From Amyelois transitella (lineage: Eukaryota > Arthropoda > Insecta > Lepidoptera > Pyralidae): 64,000 nucleotides of DNA. Each line of letters opens with the position of its first letter. Position 1 is the stretch's first letter. Position numbers and translations under genes: made by a program. The notes below the pieces were generated by a model. That model ran no database searches and was not told where the DNA came from. It saw only the letters and a list, made by a program, of their open reading frames with translations. Shown here one piece after another: positions 37,701 to 48,545 of this stretch. The DNA is taken from contig NC_083522.1 of the NCBI RefSeq assembly GCF_032362555.1, positions 5,186,001-5,250,000 of the forward strand, given 5' to 3'.

Positions 37701-38420
37701 AATAGATTCTGTTAAAATACCACCTACAGAAGTTCCCACAGGAATCCCCAGTGTCACTATTACTGCAACTAAACCAATCCTGAATGTACGGGATTCTGGA
37801 GTTGTCACATCTGCAACATAGCTGTAAGCCCCGGATATAGCTATAACTAAACCTCCTGTAAACGTAGAACACAATGCTTCAATCAGAGCCGTAATCCATA
37901 AAGGCCACTCAATAAAATAATACGTTGACAAGAGATATCCAAGTGACGCCAAAAAGTCTCCAAAGATTGGCACCATCATTAAAGCCTTCCTGTTGCCGGT
38001 TCGGTCACTCCATGCTCCAACATTGAGCATCAAAACTGCAGGTACAAACTTTGTGAGGGGTTCTTTCCAAGTATTAATATCTATTGCTACTTCACTTGCC
38101 TCGAGTAGGACCGAAGTTGTGTCATTATCACTAGAAACACCTTGTTGTATTTGATCACATATCTCTTGAGAATAATTAAGGTCTGCTAGACAAGCTTTCT
38201 CTGTATTGAACTTCTGCACGGTTATAGACAGAATCATCATAGGCAAAATGTAACATAACAGGAAAGGTTCAACTGTGAAGAACTCTTTTATCATCTTAAT
38301 CTTTTGAATAATAGTCAGTTTTTTCTCTTTTTCCGTTTCACTTTTTGTGCGTACATTCACATCACTGTCTTTATTCGTAAATTCCATTTCACTAATATTT
38401 TTGCTTTTGGATGTTTCCAT
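34700..38420 (-). CDS. Transporter C: SLC46 / PCFT-like MFS transporter, 515 aa, five exons
   Basis: Same exon plan as its neighbours. Features: a charged cytosolic N-terminus; TVEP at 49-52; C77 and C88 with sequon N99-D-T in outer loop 1; GAWSDRTGNRK at 135-145; SRTFRIG before TM6; R418 in TM10 (AIRSLGTK). The protein ends DVTAL-stop, nearly the same as B. The start is the first ATG of the long frame. Intron 1 carries a SINE; the other introns are 288-596 bp. B and C share the loop after TM6 (IHDV.R.KEEG and NFL.P.NFW.(T/S)FSLLA), absent in A and D, so B and C are the closest pair and probably a tandem duplication. Confidence 0.94.
34853..34960 (+). mobile_element. Helitron-like relic in intron 4 of C
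   Basis: TATATCCACGCACAATCCAAAT, GGGGTCTAGAGATTTCAAAT and GGAGTTCCCGGAGTTCCCAC resemble the body of lepidopteran Helitrons. No terminus remains. Confidence 0.45.
35088..35244 (-). CDS. Transporter C exon 4
   Basis: 157 nt; TM11-TM12 (GAIYVLGGALTVPDFLIF). Acceptor TGTTTTAG, donor gt|GTAAGA. Confidence 0.92.
35841..36062 (-). CDS. Transporter C exon 3
   Basis: 222 nt; TM8-TM10, ending DVNSVG. Acceptor GTACTCAG, donor g|GTAAGT. Confidence 0.93.
36456..36557 (-). CDS. Transporter C exon 2
   Basis: 102 nt; TM7-TM8 loop (YFYTLIRYQMEIVEFSLF). Acceptor TGTTTCAG, donor g|GTAAGT. Confidence 0.92.
36859..37122 (-). mobile_element. SINE-like repeat (main family), full length, in intron 1 of C
   Basis: 264 bp from ACATACATACATATATTCAC to GTGCTGAGAATCACACGG. 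It is flanked by CTCCTTAGAC (36849-36858) and CTCCTTATAC (37123-37132), a target duplication with one mismatch. It accounts for most of the extra length of this intron over the others in B and C. Confidence 0.85.
37454..38420 (-). CDS. Transporter C exon 1
   Basis: 967 nt coding; N-terminus to TM7, ending GPVIG. Donor g|GTAAGC. Confidence 0.93.
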
Positions 38421-39820
38421 TTTAGCTTTAGTGTTTCCTCCAATGTTTGACTGTTGTTGTTATCAAACGAATAACTTGTCTGTCTGGTTGAAGCGTTACA
38501 TTGGTATGTGTGCTGGGTACTTTAAAACTTGTTTAGATAATTACCGCGGTAGGGAGATCCTCTTGAAGGCGGATGCGCGAGCTTATAGAAAAAAAGTACT
38601 AAACATGTGATTTCAATCGTAAGTCGCTTTATTAATGCAGTTGATGAATGTTTATGCAAAAATTAAGAAAATCAATGAACAAGCAGTACATATCAATTTT
38701 ACAAGTAGTATGCATTGGAATGAGATGGTGTCATATGTGTGTGATTAAAAAAATATTTTTGAATATAACACTAAGAAATTTTGTAGAAAACTTTTAGTTA
38801 GATGTCTTACGCAAACATTATGCGAAACACGAACTAAAACTGGTTTATCTACACAATTTAACTCCCACGACTAAAAAACTTATAAAAACCTACGAAATGA
38901 AAAAAAGTTTTTCTTCTTTACTCTTTTGCATGACATACATATAATCTTTCTACGAAAAGGGTATTTTTTGGTTACAAGGTTGATAGTTAACTCTTTTGAT
39001 TTGATATATGTAAATTCTAGTTGGATAAAATTACTCCTGATTTAATAGTTTCGGCAATCTGCCTGCAGTACGTTTGCCGAGATATTTTGTAAAATGGAAA
39101 AATTATTTATTAGAAAAATTTCTTTCTTTAAAAAATGATAGAAAAAAAATACTGATGTAATGTTTTATTGCTAAAATCTGTAGGGTAAGAAAGGAATATG
39201 GCAGTTAAATATTCCCAAATAGTCTCTATTCATAAAGCCTGATGACGTTGAATAATGTATGCGTAATTACAATCCATACCTACCTACAACCCAAAGTGTT
39301 TTAGACATAGGACCCGGTACATAGAATAAAACACAAATTTTATTATTTACTTGCTATCTTTGAAATTTGACTCTCAGACATACAAGCTTTTATGGGATGC
39401 TCCTCTAACACACACACATAGGTAATCACGACTCAGAGATTCATTTAGCTGGATGGCTAATTTCTAGCACTGAAGGTTGCTCTTCCTTTTTTAACGGCAT
39501 TAGGTGCCCGGCATACCGAATTCCTTAATTTTTTCTTAACACTGCTATGATGTAGGTACTCTTCGAACCATGATACCCCTTCTTTTGGTCGGTACTTTAA
39601 AAGAAAAGAATAATAATTATGACGATGTATTATGATTATTTAGACTACAAAAATATCGCACCCGGTAAGTTTTACTGCCGTAAGTGACTTTAAAGTATAT
39701 TTATCTTACTCTGAATTCTTGTAATTCACACAAAGGTGTGAATGATATCAATGTATTCCTACTGATATCACTTTACCATAGTATCAAACACAATTAGATG
39801 AATGGAAATATTTAAATTTT

Positions 39821-40084
39821 GATACATACGTATTATCCCTATCGTGGTAAACAGAGCCGTAAAAACTGAGTCTTACAAAAACTGAAAGGCTACGTTTAGC
39901 TGTACGACTTATCTATACTAATATTTCTAATGATAAAATTGCGATTAAAATAGTGGCATGTTGCTAGCCAATCGCCACAAAGAAGAATCCCAAGTTTATA
40001 AGCCATCATTTGGTCGCCTTTTACGACATCCATGTAAAAGAAATCGAGTGATCCTATTCTAAACTACCGGGAATAACACGACAC
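39821..40084 (-). mobile_element. SINE-like repeat (main family), diverged full length
   Basis: CATACGTATTATCCCTATCG through GGCTACGTTTAGCTGTACGA and GTTGCTAGCCAATCGCC to ACTACCGGGAATAACACGAC. It has about a 15-bp insertion near 39912. Confidence 0.7.
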
Positions 40085-41494
40085 GAACGGCTTTGGAATA
40101 ATAGTAGTTTTGTTCCTCAGCTGCCTTCAATGACACCCAGACGAAGAGATAGAGTGGTACCTACAATTACACACGGACAACGGACACACACGGAAAGTCA
40201 CACATAAAAGTCGCTTTTATACATCGTGTATTTTTTCAGTCCTCATATGTCAGTGAAAATTTTCTATAATAATGGTTCAGGAGATAAATAATATGAATTT
40301 GTGGGCTTAAACCAACAAATAGTTATGAAATTTACCTTACTATCTATTTTTCGGATATTCTATACAAAAAATTTGAATGTTCTCAAAGGTAAGGACGTGT
40401 ATATTATGTCACGTTTTTAATACGAGCCAATTTTCACATGTCGGTCAACAGGTCAAAGGAAAGTTTCGTAATATTTGTAAGGTGTCATTGACATCATATT
40501 CAGTATGTGCATTATAGAATTCAATTTTATCTCAAGGTTTAATTAAACAAAGCACTTTGTACGCATTATTTAAATATGTAATTTAGTTATTCTCTCCCTT
40601 GTATTTGCATGATTCCAGTTGCACCCTCTATGCTCTGCTTTTGGGTTCATTTATCGAAATTCTTTGGCATCATAAGTTAGACACATTTGATTTCTCATGT
40701 CTCACGACGACATGCCAATTAATTAAGTCATTCGCATTAGTAAAAGTGGGATTCTTAACCTTATCCGTAGTGACTGATTAAATTTGCAAGACTCATCTGT
40801 TGCAGGTGGTGGTTAGTCATATAAGTAAAGTTTACTTTATGATGCGTGATCAGTCATTCTGTTATGAATTTGATGTTGGGTTGGTGACAGCTTTACTTCC
40901 TTATGTTTACGTAATTACTATTATCTTGGCTTACTTAAAAAATTGGCAAATTTTTTTCTACATATAAATCGAAGTAACATTTTGAAAAAGTCCATGTAAC
41001 CTTTGATAAACTATCTGTATCGCATTCGTTTCATTTCGTATTCAATTCGTCAATTCTTAAATAAACCGAAGTCTTGTCTCTAAATTTTATCATGGGAAAT
41101 ATAGAATGCTTGCATTTCAAAGAATATTGTTGTTCACATTAAATACAATTAGTTTATATAAATCGAATCGAATTATAGTGACTTCTAGTAAAATATATTG
41201 TCATTACTGCGACATTCTTGCCCACCATTATCGTAATAATATGAGATTGTTATTACAGAATTAATGATTTATAATAATAATCTAATATTATTAACAAAGG
41301 TACAGTCAACATTGATGAAACTCAAGACGAAACTCTTTTTGCATTAAAAAAATACTATAACACAGTTGACATAGAAGATCATCGATTAAAAATTAAAGTA
41401 TGAATGAAGTGAAGAAAAGATACAGACGGCATTTTTACCAAAATACATAAAGAGTAAAGAGAGTAAGGGATGTGATTAACCGCACTGCACCTTT

Positions 41495-41612
41495 GGGCAA
41501 TTGAATGTATAACTATGATCTAAAATGCGTTTGGTCCGAGATAGTGGAGGTACGATGAGAGTCGCTGTAAAACCCTGACTTACCCAATCCAGGATCATAC
41601 ATGTTTACCGTT
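41495..41612 (+). repeat. Dispersed repeat family 2, partial
   Basis: GTTTGGTCCGAGATAGTGGA, GAGAGTCGCTGTAAAACCCT and GACTTACCCAATCCAGGATC match the middle of the 10864-11072 copy. Confidence 0.5.
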
Positions 41613-42729
41613 TCTCAGGATTTTCTCCGAAATGGAGAGTACGCAACGGGGACTAATTCCACGATGATGAACATTATAGCTATACAGATGGAAAAATAAG
41701 AAACGTCCCCAGCCGGCGCGACGTTCGGCGCTATGTGCTGTAATCCTTTTGTCATTCCGCCGTCTATTTTTAGTAAAGTAATTTTCACCCATTTTGTCAT
41801 TACTCGTTTATATTTTGTGCTCTGTTATTGTGTAAATACAATTCTAGAATAGTTCAAATTTAATTTCTTTAACTTATTATTGCTATGCAGCTAAGTATTG
41901 TACGTTTGATTCTAGTAAGTGGAAAACGCTACTTCTCTCTTTGGAGCGGTATATATGGTGTAATGTTTCACCGTTTTAATACATTTTTCTTGATTCTACT
42001 ACTTTGAACAAGGTATCGATTTTCGTATGGTACTAATATTTATGTCCTTACTGCTTTCATTTACTGGGTTTCTATGCATTTTGTTTTTTTTTTCTAATAT
42101 TATTTAATTTATCTTTTTTTATTTTTTGTTCTAGTATCTTTTATGCTGCTCTTACATCAAGATAATATGATATTGAGGAAACATGCGCGATCTGAACTTT
42201 AAGGTTGGTGTGTGGAATCATCTCTGCTGTTAATAGGGTCTCAGAGACAGTAGTCACTCTTCAACCTTTAATCCACTCCTGAAGGGTAAGTGCGAGATGC
42301 ACTCGATTAAACCCGTCGAGCAATAAACTCGAATTTGTATGGAATTGTAATAGTGTTCTCGCGTTATCACTAGATGGCGCTGATTAAATTACACACAAAC
42401 TCGTGTGTACTTGTTTGTTACCCTCTGTTATTCATAGGTGGACCCCGAATTCTTCTCAAAAAAGACGCCACTAGGACAGAAGTCAACAGCGATGTATCGC
42501 TTGCTGATGTATTTGCCCTTTGCACTGCTACACTACGGACATTTTTATGGGTAACGTGGTAAGCTGCATCCCGGGGCTTTGTTCTCGTGGTAATTTCGTA
42601 ATAATAAGGTATATTCTGCCGGTGTACTTCTACAATTTTCGTTCGGTAGTTTATGCGTTAAATAGGAAACAAACATACGCCCACTTCCACACATCCTGTA
42701 GAACTTTCCCTTTTTTTAGTCGGATTTGA

Positions 42730-42980
42730 GTGTGGTGTGGTTCGCGGCACCAATAGAAAAAGAATAGGACCTCTCCATCTCTTTCCTACGGATTTCGTAA
42801 AAGGCGACTAAGGGATAGGTTTATTAACTTGGGATTCTCTTTAAGAGAACCTGTCATTTTAAGTATATGAATCTCAATTGTATCAGTAAGCCAAACAGCC
42901 GAACGTGGCCTATCAGTATTTTAAAGACTGTTGGCTTCTCTACCCCGCAAGGGATATAGACGTGATTATATGTATGTATG
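42730..42980 (+). mobile_element. SINE-like repeat (main family), full length
   Basis: GTGTGGTGTGGTTCGCGGCA to GACGTGATTATATGTATGTA. There is a deletion around the GGGCTAGCAACC block. The stem is CAGTATTTTAAAGACTG. Confidence 0.8.
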
Positions 42981-43223
42981 TTTTAAGTCGTAATTTAAAG
43001 TTATCGACATGATATAGAAGAGTTTTAAAAACCTTGCGTACTACGACTTAAGCACACACGGTCTTGTTTAAAAACAAAATTATGCAACGGAATGTACTGC
43101 TTGGTATTTCGCCATACAATTTGCAACTGCATCTCTCTATGGATAAACATAAGTTGATATTTATTAGCTTTTGCTTCAAAGATATCATAATTATTTAATC
43201 TCATATAAAATATATGTACGAAA

Positions 43224-43550
43224 ACGTCTTCACCTCATACGGGGTAGATAAAGTCAGCAGTCTTGGCGAGAATGAATGGCCATGGTTAGTTGAATGGCTT
43301 AATGGTGGGATTGAGATTTAAAAAGTGATAGATTGCAAGCCCAGCGCCTCAAAAAAGAGTCCCAAGATCATTAGCCCTTTCCTTGGCTGGCTTTTACAAT
43401 CTGCATGGGAAGAAAAGCAGTTTACACTATGTTTCTTCTTCGCTGCCAGACGAGCATGAGAGCTTGTACTAGATAAATGTGTGCCTATTCCCTTAGCCGC
43501 CTTTTACGACATCAATAGGAAAGTGATATAGTGCCGGTAACCACACAATT
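43224..43550 (-). mobile_element. Two SINE-like copies (main family), tail-to-head order on minus strand
   Basis: A diverged copy at about 43224-43419 (ACGTCTTCACCTCATACGGG to AATCTGCATGGGAAG). A second, head-only fragment at about 43482-43550 (TTCCCTTAGCCGCCTTTTAC to GTGCCGGTAACCACACAA). Confidence 0.65.
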
Positions 43551-43586
43551 TAATTTACAATTAATATTTCAATTTATAATTTATAT

Positions 43587-43792
43587 GTGCCGTTTGGTTC
43601 CCGGCACCAATAGAAAAAGAATAGGACCACTCCATCTCTCTCCTATGGATGTCGTAAAAGGCGAATAAGGGATAGGCTTATAAACTTGGATTTCTTCTTT
43701 CAGGCGATGGGCTAGCAACCTGTCAGTCTTTCCAAGACTGTTGGCTCTGTCTACCCCGCAAGGGATATAGACGTGATTTTATGTATGTATGT
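43587..43792 (+). mobile_element. SINE-like repeat (main family) with internal deletion
   Basis: The head and tail are intact but ~60 bp between ACCTGTCA and GTCTTTCCAAGACTG are missing. The exact 13-mer ATTAATATTTCAA follows the tail at 43793. It also occurs at 43560-43572, 14 bp before the head, so it is probably a target duplication with extra 5' bases. Confidence 0.75.
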
Positions 43793-43809
43793 ATTAATAT
43801 TTCAAATCT

Positions 43810-43838
43810 TATTCTGCTTACGAGTATTAAGCAGAATA
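43810..43838. repeat. Short perfect inverted repeat
   Basis: TATTCTGCTTA at 43810-43820 pairs exactly with TAAGCAGAATA at 43828-43838, with a 7-nt loop. It lies between the SINE and the LINE. Confidence 0.7.
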
Positions 43839-43906
43839 GAAGAGAACAGAGATTGGTTGTTAAAAAGTTCTTAAAATACTTGATTTTCTCTTCACAATAA
43901 AAAGAA

Positions 43907-46180
43907 ATGGAGCCCTCTTTGCTTGACTTGATCATTACCTCTTCAGCTGGTCTTGTTGCCAATCATGGTCAAGCGCCCGCTCCTGAATTCTCTCATCACG
44001 ATCTTATTTACGTTTCCTATAAAATTAAAGTTCCAAGACCAAAACCAACCATAATGAAACTCCGTTGCCTTTCCAAAATAAATAATGATGCTCTTACATC
44101 TGATGCAGCTAGGATAGATTGGTCTCCGGTTTTGTCGGCTAATGCAGTGGATGAAAAAATTGCTAGTTTTAATAATGAAGTATTAACACTGTACGATAAA
44201 CATGCTCCCGTACGTGCCATCAAAATAAAGCGCCCTCCTGCACCATGGATCACGGAGGCGGTACGTATCGCCATGAGAAAACGAAATCGTGTTTTTAGAA
44301 AGTTTAAACGGGATCGTACTAACGAAAATTGGTGCTTATATAAGGCTGCAAGGAATCTCTGCAATAGATTTTGTAGAAATGCAAAACGCCAATATTTCTC
44401 CGACAACATAGAAAATGTTTCTCCAGCTAATATGTGGAAATTTCTTAATTCTCAGGGTATAGGTAAAGTACAGAAATCATGTTCAAAATTCCCTTTCACT
44501 TTGAATGAGCTTAACAATCATTTTGCCTCAGTTCCTCTTTTAGATGAAAATACAAAATTAGCTTCGATCTCTTCCATTCTTGCTTTGCCTTCTCCCGACG
44601 GTAGGCCATTTGAATTCTCAGCTGTCACTGAAGACGACGTATACAAAATCATTCATTCCATCTCCTCTAATGCCGTTGGTCCAGATCAAATAAGTCGTGT
44701 GATGTTAATTCCAATCCTCTCTTATATCCTCCCTATCATCACCCATATTATTAATAACAGTTTCTCAGAAAATCGCTTTCCTCTATCATGGCTTATGGCC
44801 TATGTACGCCCTCTCCCAAAAATCCCAGATCCAACTCATTTGAATGAAGTACGTCCTATCTCCATACTTTCATTCTTATCGAAGGTTCTAGAAGCATCTG
44901 CCTTTAACCAGTTATCAAAACATCTACTTGATAACCACCTTTTAAACAAATATCAATCTGGTTTTAGGCCGGCGCATAGTACCACCACTGCACTTCTTCG
45001 AGTTACAGAAGACATTAGAACGGGCATGGAACATAAACAAGTCACAATATTAGTATTAATAGACTTTAGTAACGCATTTAATACTGTTGACATTGATATC
45101 CTTTTAGCCACCCTTTCCCGTTGCAACGTCTCTTCTTCAGTGATTTCTTGGTTCTCCAGTTATCTTCATGGACGCCGGCAACAGGTTCGTAACGGTACGG
45201 ATGAATCAGACTGGTGCGAATTGAAAGCTGGCGTCCCACAAGGCGGTATTTTGTCTCCTATTTTGTTCTCAGTTTTCATAAACTTGCTTTCATTATATAT
45301 TAACTGTTTCTATCATTTCTATGCTGACGACTTGCAGCTTTATGTACAGACGAATATTGATAACATGGAACAGGCCATTGATTTGCTGAATCATAACTTA
45401 AATAGAGTTCTAGACTGGTCTAATCGATTTGGCATTTCTGTTAATGTTAAAAAGTGTCAGGCTATAGTAGTTGGCAGTTTCTATCAGATTAATAATATTG
45501 ACATTAACACCTTGCCACCGCTGATCTTTGACGGAACTATTATTGAATTTAGTACGACGGTTAAAAACCTTGGCCTACATATTGATACCAACTTACATTG
45601 GGATTCACACGTTGTTGCAACCAGTCGAAAAGTTTACAGTGTTCTGCATTATCTGCAACGCTTAAAACATTTTCTTCCAACAAAGACGAAGATTATGCTT
45701 ACCCAAGCACTTCTTCTGCCTATAATTGATTATGCTGATGTGTGTTATCTGGATTTAACTGAAGAGCATCTCAACAAATTAGAACGTCTTCTAAACAATT
45801 GTATTAGGTTTATATTCTGCCTTCGGAAGTACGATCATATTTCTGAATACCGTTCTCAGCTAAATTGGCTCCCCATCCGTAACCGTAGAAATCTTCACAT
45901 TTTATGTCAGCTCTATACCATTCTCAACAATCAGCTTGCCCCAGACTATCTTAAAAAAGACTTCCAACTATTAAGTTCTACTCACGAAAAAATCCTTCGT
46001 TCTTCAAATAAGTTAACTCTTGCTATCCCTTTTCACCGTACAGGTATTGCCTCCAATTCTTTCGCCGTTATAGCTGTTAGGCTCTGGAATTCACTTCCCG
46101 AGTCCATCAGGACATCCCCAAGTCGTTCTAGTTTCAAATCGCGGGTAAACGGGTTTTTCCTGAGTCGCGAGGGTATTTAA
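43907..46180 (+). CDS. Endonuclease-end plus reverse transcriptase of the Jockey/CR1-like LINE, 757 aa
   Basis: An open frame without stops or frameshifts. Residues 1-40 are the C-terminal end of an apurinic-type endonuclease (SLLDLIITSS and SHHDLIYV). RT motifs follow: RPLPKIPDPTHLNEVRPISI; NKYQSGFRPAHSTTTAL; VLIDFSNAFNTVD; AGVPQGGILSPILF; catalytic YADD at 45320-45331 (residues 472-475). The C-terminal domain ends RLWNSLPESIRTSPSRSSFK. An in-frame TAA lies just before the first ATG. The N-terminal endonuclease and any first ORF are missing, so the copy is not autonomous. The open frame suggests a fairly recent insertion. Confidence 0.88.
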   Translation: MEPSLLDLIITSSAGLVANHGQAPAPEFSHHDLIYVSYKIKVPRPKPTIMKLRCLSKINNDALTSDAARIDWSPVLSANAVDEKIASFNNEVLTLYDKHAPVRAIKIKRPPAPWITEAVRIAMRKRNRVFRKFKRDRTNENWCLYKAARNLCNRFCRNAKRQYFSDNIENVSPANMWKFLNSQGIGKVQKSCSKFPFTLNELNNHFASVPLLDENTKLASISSILALPSPDGRPFEFSAVTEDDVYKIIHSISSNAVGPDQISRVMLIPILSYILPIITHIINNSFSENRFPLSWLMAYVRPLPKIPDPTHLNEVRPISILSFLSKVLEASAFNQLSKHLLDNHLLNKYQSGFRPAHSTTTALLRVTEDIRTGMEHKQVTILVLIDFSNAFNTVDIDILLATLSRCNVSSSVISWFSSYLHGRRQQVRNGTDESDWCELKAGVPQGGILSPILFSVFINLLSLYINCFYHFYADDLQLYVQTNIDNMEQAIDLLNHNLNRVLDWSNRFGISVNVKKCQAIVVGSFYQINNIDINTLPPLIFDGTIIEFSTTVKNLGLHIDTNLHWDSHVVATSRKVYSVLHYLQRLKHFLPTKTKIMLTQALLLPIIDYADVCYLDLTEEHLNKLERLLNNCIRFIFCLRKYDHISEYRSQLNWLPIRNRRNLHILCQLYTILNNQLAPDYLKKDFQLLSSTHEKILRSSNKLTLAIPFHRTGIASNSFAVIAVRLWNSLPESIRTSPSRSSFKSRVNGFFLSREGI

Positions 46181-46227
46181 TATCGCCTTTTCACTCATTT
46201 CGGTAATCGCTGCACCTATTTATTTAT

Positions 46228-46293
46228 GTATATTGTTTATCTATTGTAGTTTTTATGTATGTATATTGTTTATCTATTGTATTTTTTATGTAT
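46228..46293 (+). repeat. Tandem duplication of a 33-bp unit in the LINE 3' UTR
   Basis: GTATATTGTTTATCTATTGT... occurs twice in direct succession (46228-46260 and 46261-46293) with one mismatch, followed by the start of a third unit. Confidence 0.8.
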
Positions 46294-46949
46294 GTATATT
46301 ATAATTATTTTATTTTATATTTTGTGTAGGTATAAATATATTTATTTAGTTTAACCCCACATGAAGTTCTCTGTAAGACCCAATGGTTGACTGGTAGATA
46401 ATGCTTCTAGCATTAAGTCCGCCAATTGTGCTATACATTTGTATCTTGTGCAATGAAGTTTAAATAAATAAATAAATAAATATAATAATTATGTGTTGGC
46501 GCATAAAATTATACGTAAGAACTTAATTATCTGTGGATAATATTTTTTTATATATTTATAGTGGAAAATCATAATGGAAATTAACCACACGTGTTGAGTT
46601 TTCAGTGGAGTATGTGACCAATTTTGACCGTGGCTAAAGGACAATACGTCATTATTATTTTATCTCTATTAAGTGAAAGGCATGTCACAATAATAAATGT
46701 CGTTTTTATTACTTATAAAATTTTAACCCACCTTTATACTGAGAAGTTCTCATTTGACATCTTAAAAAGCGTCTCGGAAGAGTGCTCTGTCTAAGAAACC
46801 ACATGTTTGTATATAAAGCGTACCTAATTAAAATTTAGATTTATATTTTATACTGTTTTTGTTCAATACTAGTAATTATTTTAACTCTTCTGCCTATCTG
46901 GATATTTCACATTGAATACATTTAGATATTTTCTAATATGGTTATGTAG

Positions 46950-46978
46950 TTCGAGCTAATTTAATAAATTAGCTCGAA
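46950..46978. repeat. Perfect 14-bp palindrome with 1-nt centre
   Basis: TTCGAGCTAATTTA, then A, then TAAATTAGCTCGAA. About 600 bp upstream of the start of D. It could be a dyad binding site or cruciform; no evidence for either. Confidence 0.75.
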
Positions 46979-47339
46979 TGAAATAGAAGATTCTTATAAA
47001 TAATAAATTTCAGCTCGGTTTGTATATGCTTCTAGTCCTACTGTAGGCTGTGCTAAAATTAAAAGTGAGTTATATGAATTTAATTACAATCAAGTTTTAT
47101 TATTGAAATGCCTTTATTTTGATACATATTTGTTTCCCTTGTATCTTGTTCCATCTGTCAATCGAACAATCAATGGTTTCGACATATCGATCATGACCCG
47201 ACCTTCTCAAGGTCCGTTGATGGAGAAGACATGTCGATTAAGGTTCAAATGATCAAATTTTAATTGAAGTCGGGCACATGTTGTCGTATACCCAATGTGG
47301 CCACGTGATAACAATGATAAACTACAAATTAAAGTACCA

Positions 47340-47569
47340 CAGCCTCCAACTGATACGCAGTGTTAGAGCCATAGTCGTTTGCGGCGGCCGTTCCGATCGC
47401 ACAATCAAACCGCGCACGCGCAGCCGATCGCACGCCGCAACGATTCAATGCAATCGTGATATTAAAACTAACACTTAAACAAATTAAATTAAAAAAACCT
47501 TAACGAAAACCATTGTGCATATGGAACGTTAAAAACAAATGAACAATTTAGTGCAGAGCCGTTATCAAA
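47340..47569 (+). promoter_or_regulatory. CpG-rich 5' flank and presumed leader of transporter D
   Basis: A GC- and CpG-rich block at about 47383-47445 (GCGGCGGCCGTTCCGATCGC and following) stands out from the AT-rich surroundings and probably marks the core promoter or 5' UTR. Two upstream ATGs follow. The first, at 47521, opens a three-codon frame. The second, at 47539, opens a 31-codon frame that overlaps the start of D out of frame. The transcription start is not known. Confidence 0.45.
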
Positions 47570-48545
47570 ATGACGTTGCGGGTCGAAGTGCCCGGAGAAA
47601 AGATCGTGAGTGTGGAACCGTGCAAGTGCAATAAAAACTATACAAATGAACTCGCGAAAGCCGAGACCAAGCTGAGCAAAAGGATAAAAAAGTTTATCAA
47701 AACATCCTGGGCGTTCAGATCCAAGATCACGGTTGAGCCGTTCGTAATATGTTACATACTTCCAAGTCTACTCGCTGGATTGGCGGTCCAGAACTTGTGC
47801 TTAGAGAAATCATGCCTAGTAAATTTACAATACGACAGAGACACCTGCACACACATAATGCAGGGACGCACACACAACTACACAGAGCAGGAGAAGAATG
47901 TACAAACCATGGTAGCCGGCATGACGGCTTGGAGTATTCCATTACAGACAGCCCTACCTGGAATCTTGACCCTTTTCGTGGGCGCGTGGAGCGACCGCAC
48001 TGGAAACAGAAAAGCGTTCATGGTTATCCCTATACTTGGAAAATTGATAGCGGTCATCGGCATTATTTTGGCGACGATCTTTTTTTTCCAAATCGGCTTG
48101 ACTGAAACTGCTCTCATTGACGGATTACTTCCAGCTATAGCAGGAGGACGCGTAGCCATGACGATGGCCGTGTACAGTTATATCACCGACATTACTACCG
48201 AATCAGAACGGACTTTTCGGCTAGGGATCATCACGGCTATTTTAACCCTCAGCAGGCCTGTAGGGTTAGCTCTTAGTGGAATTATGACAAAGCGTTTCGG
48301 TTACTATGGTGTTTTCACAGTAGCTTGCGCGTTTTATTTGATCGGATTTGTTTACATAGTTGTGAGATTAAAAGAGAAAAGAGCGAAGAAAATAGACGAT
48401 GAAAAGAGTAGTGTATTATCTGTGTTCTCAATAAAAGACTTGGCGGCCACAGTGAATGTTGGTTTTAAAAAGCGAGAGGGCAGCAGGCGTCTTCAGATAA
48501 TCCTAATTATGTTTGCGTACATGTTCATCGTTGGACCGGTCTTAG
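47570..48545 (+). CDS. Transporter D exon 1
   Basis: 976 nt coding; N-terminus to TM7, ending GPVLG. Donor g|GTAAAT. The start context is TCAAAATGA, with A at -3. Confidence 0.93.

Larger units (their letters stand above)
43900..46484 (+). mobile_element. 5'-truncated LINE of the Jockey/CR1-like group
   Basis: It starts within the end of the endonuclease domain and includes the full reverse transcriptase. Its 3' UTR contains TGGTTGACTGGTAGATAATG and GCATTAAGTCCGCCA, which I recognise from lepidopteran LINE 3' ends. It finishes with GTTTAAATAAATAAATAAAT. The left boundary is approximate and no target duplication was found. Confidence 0.8.
38421..47569. other. Spacer between the divergent genes C and D
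   Basis: It contains both promoters at its ends, several SINE copies and a 2.6 kb LINE. A 250-bp stretch at 42180-42600 is richer in GC but has no frame I can assign. 40.2-41.4 kb and 46.5-47.2 kb are AT-rich with no recognised content. No gene was recognised. Confidence 0.6.

Noticed and set aside
41595..41800. Overlapping 61-65 codon frames on the minus strand
   Set aside because: They overlap in two frames, adjoin repeat family 2, and show no conserved domain.
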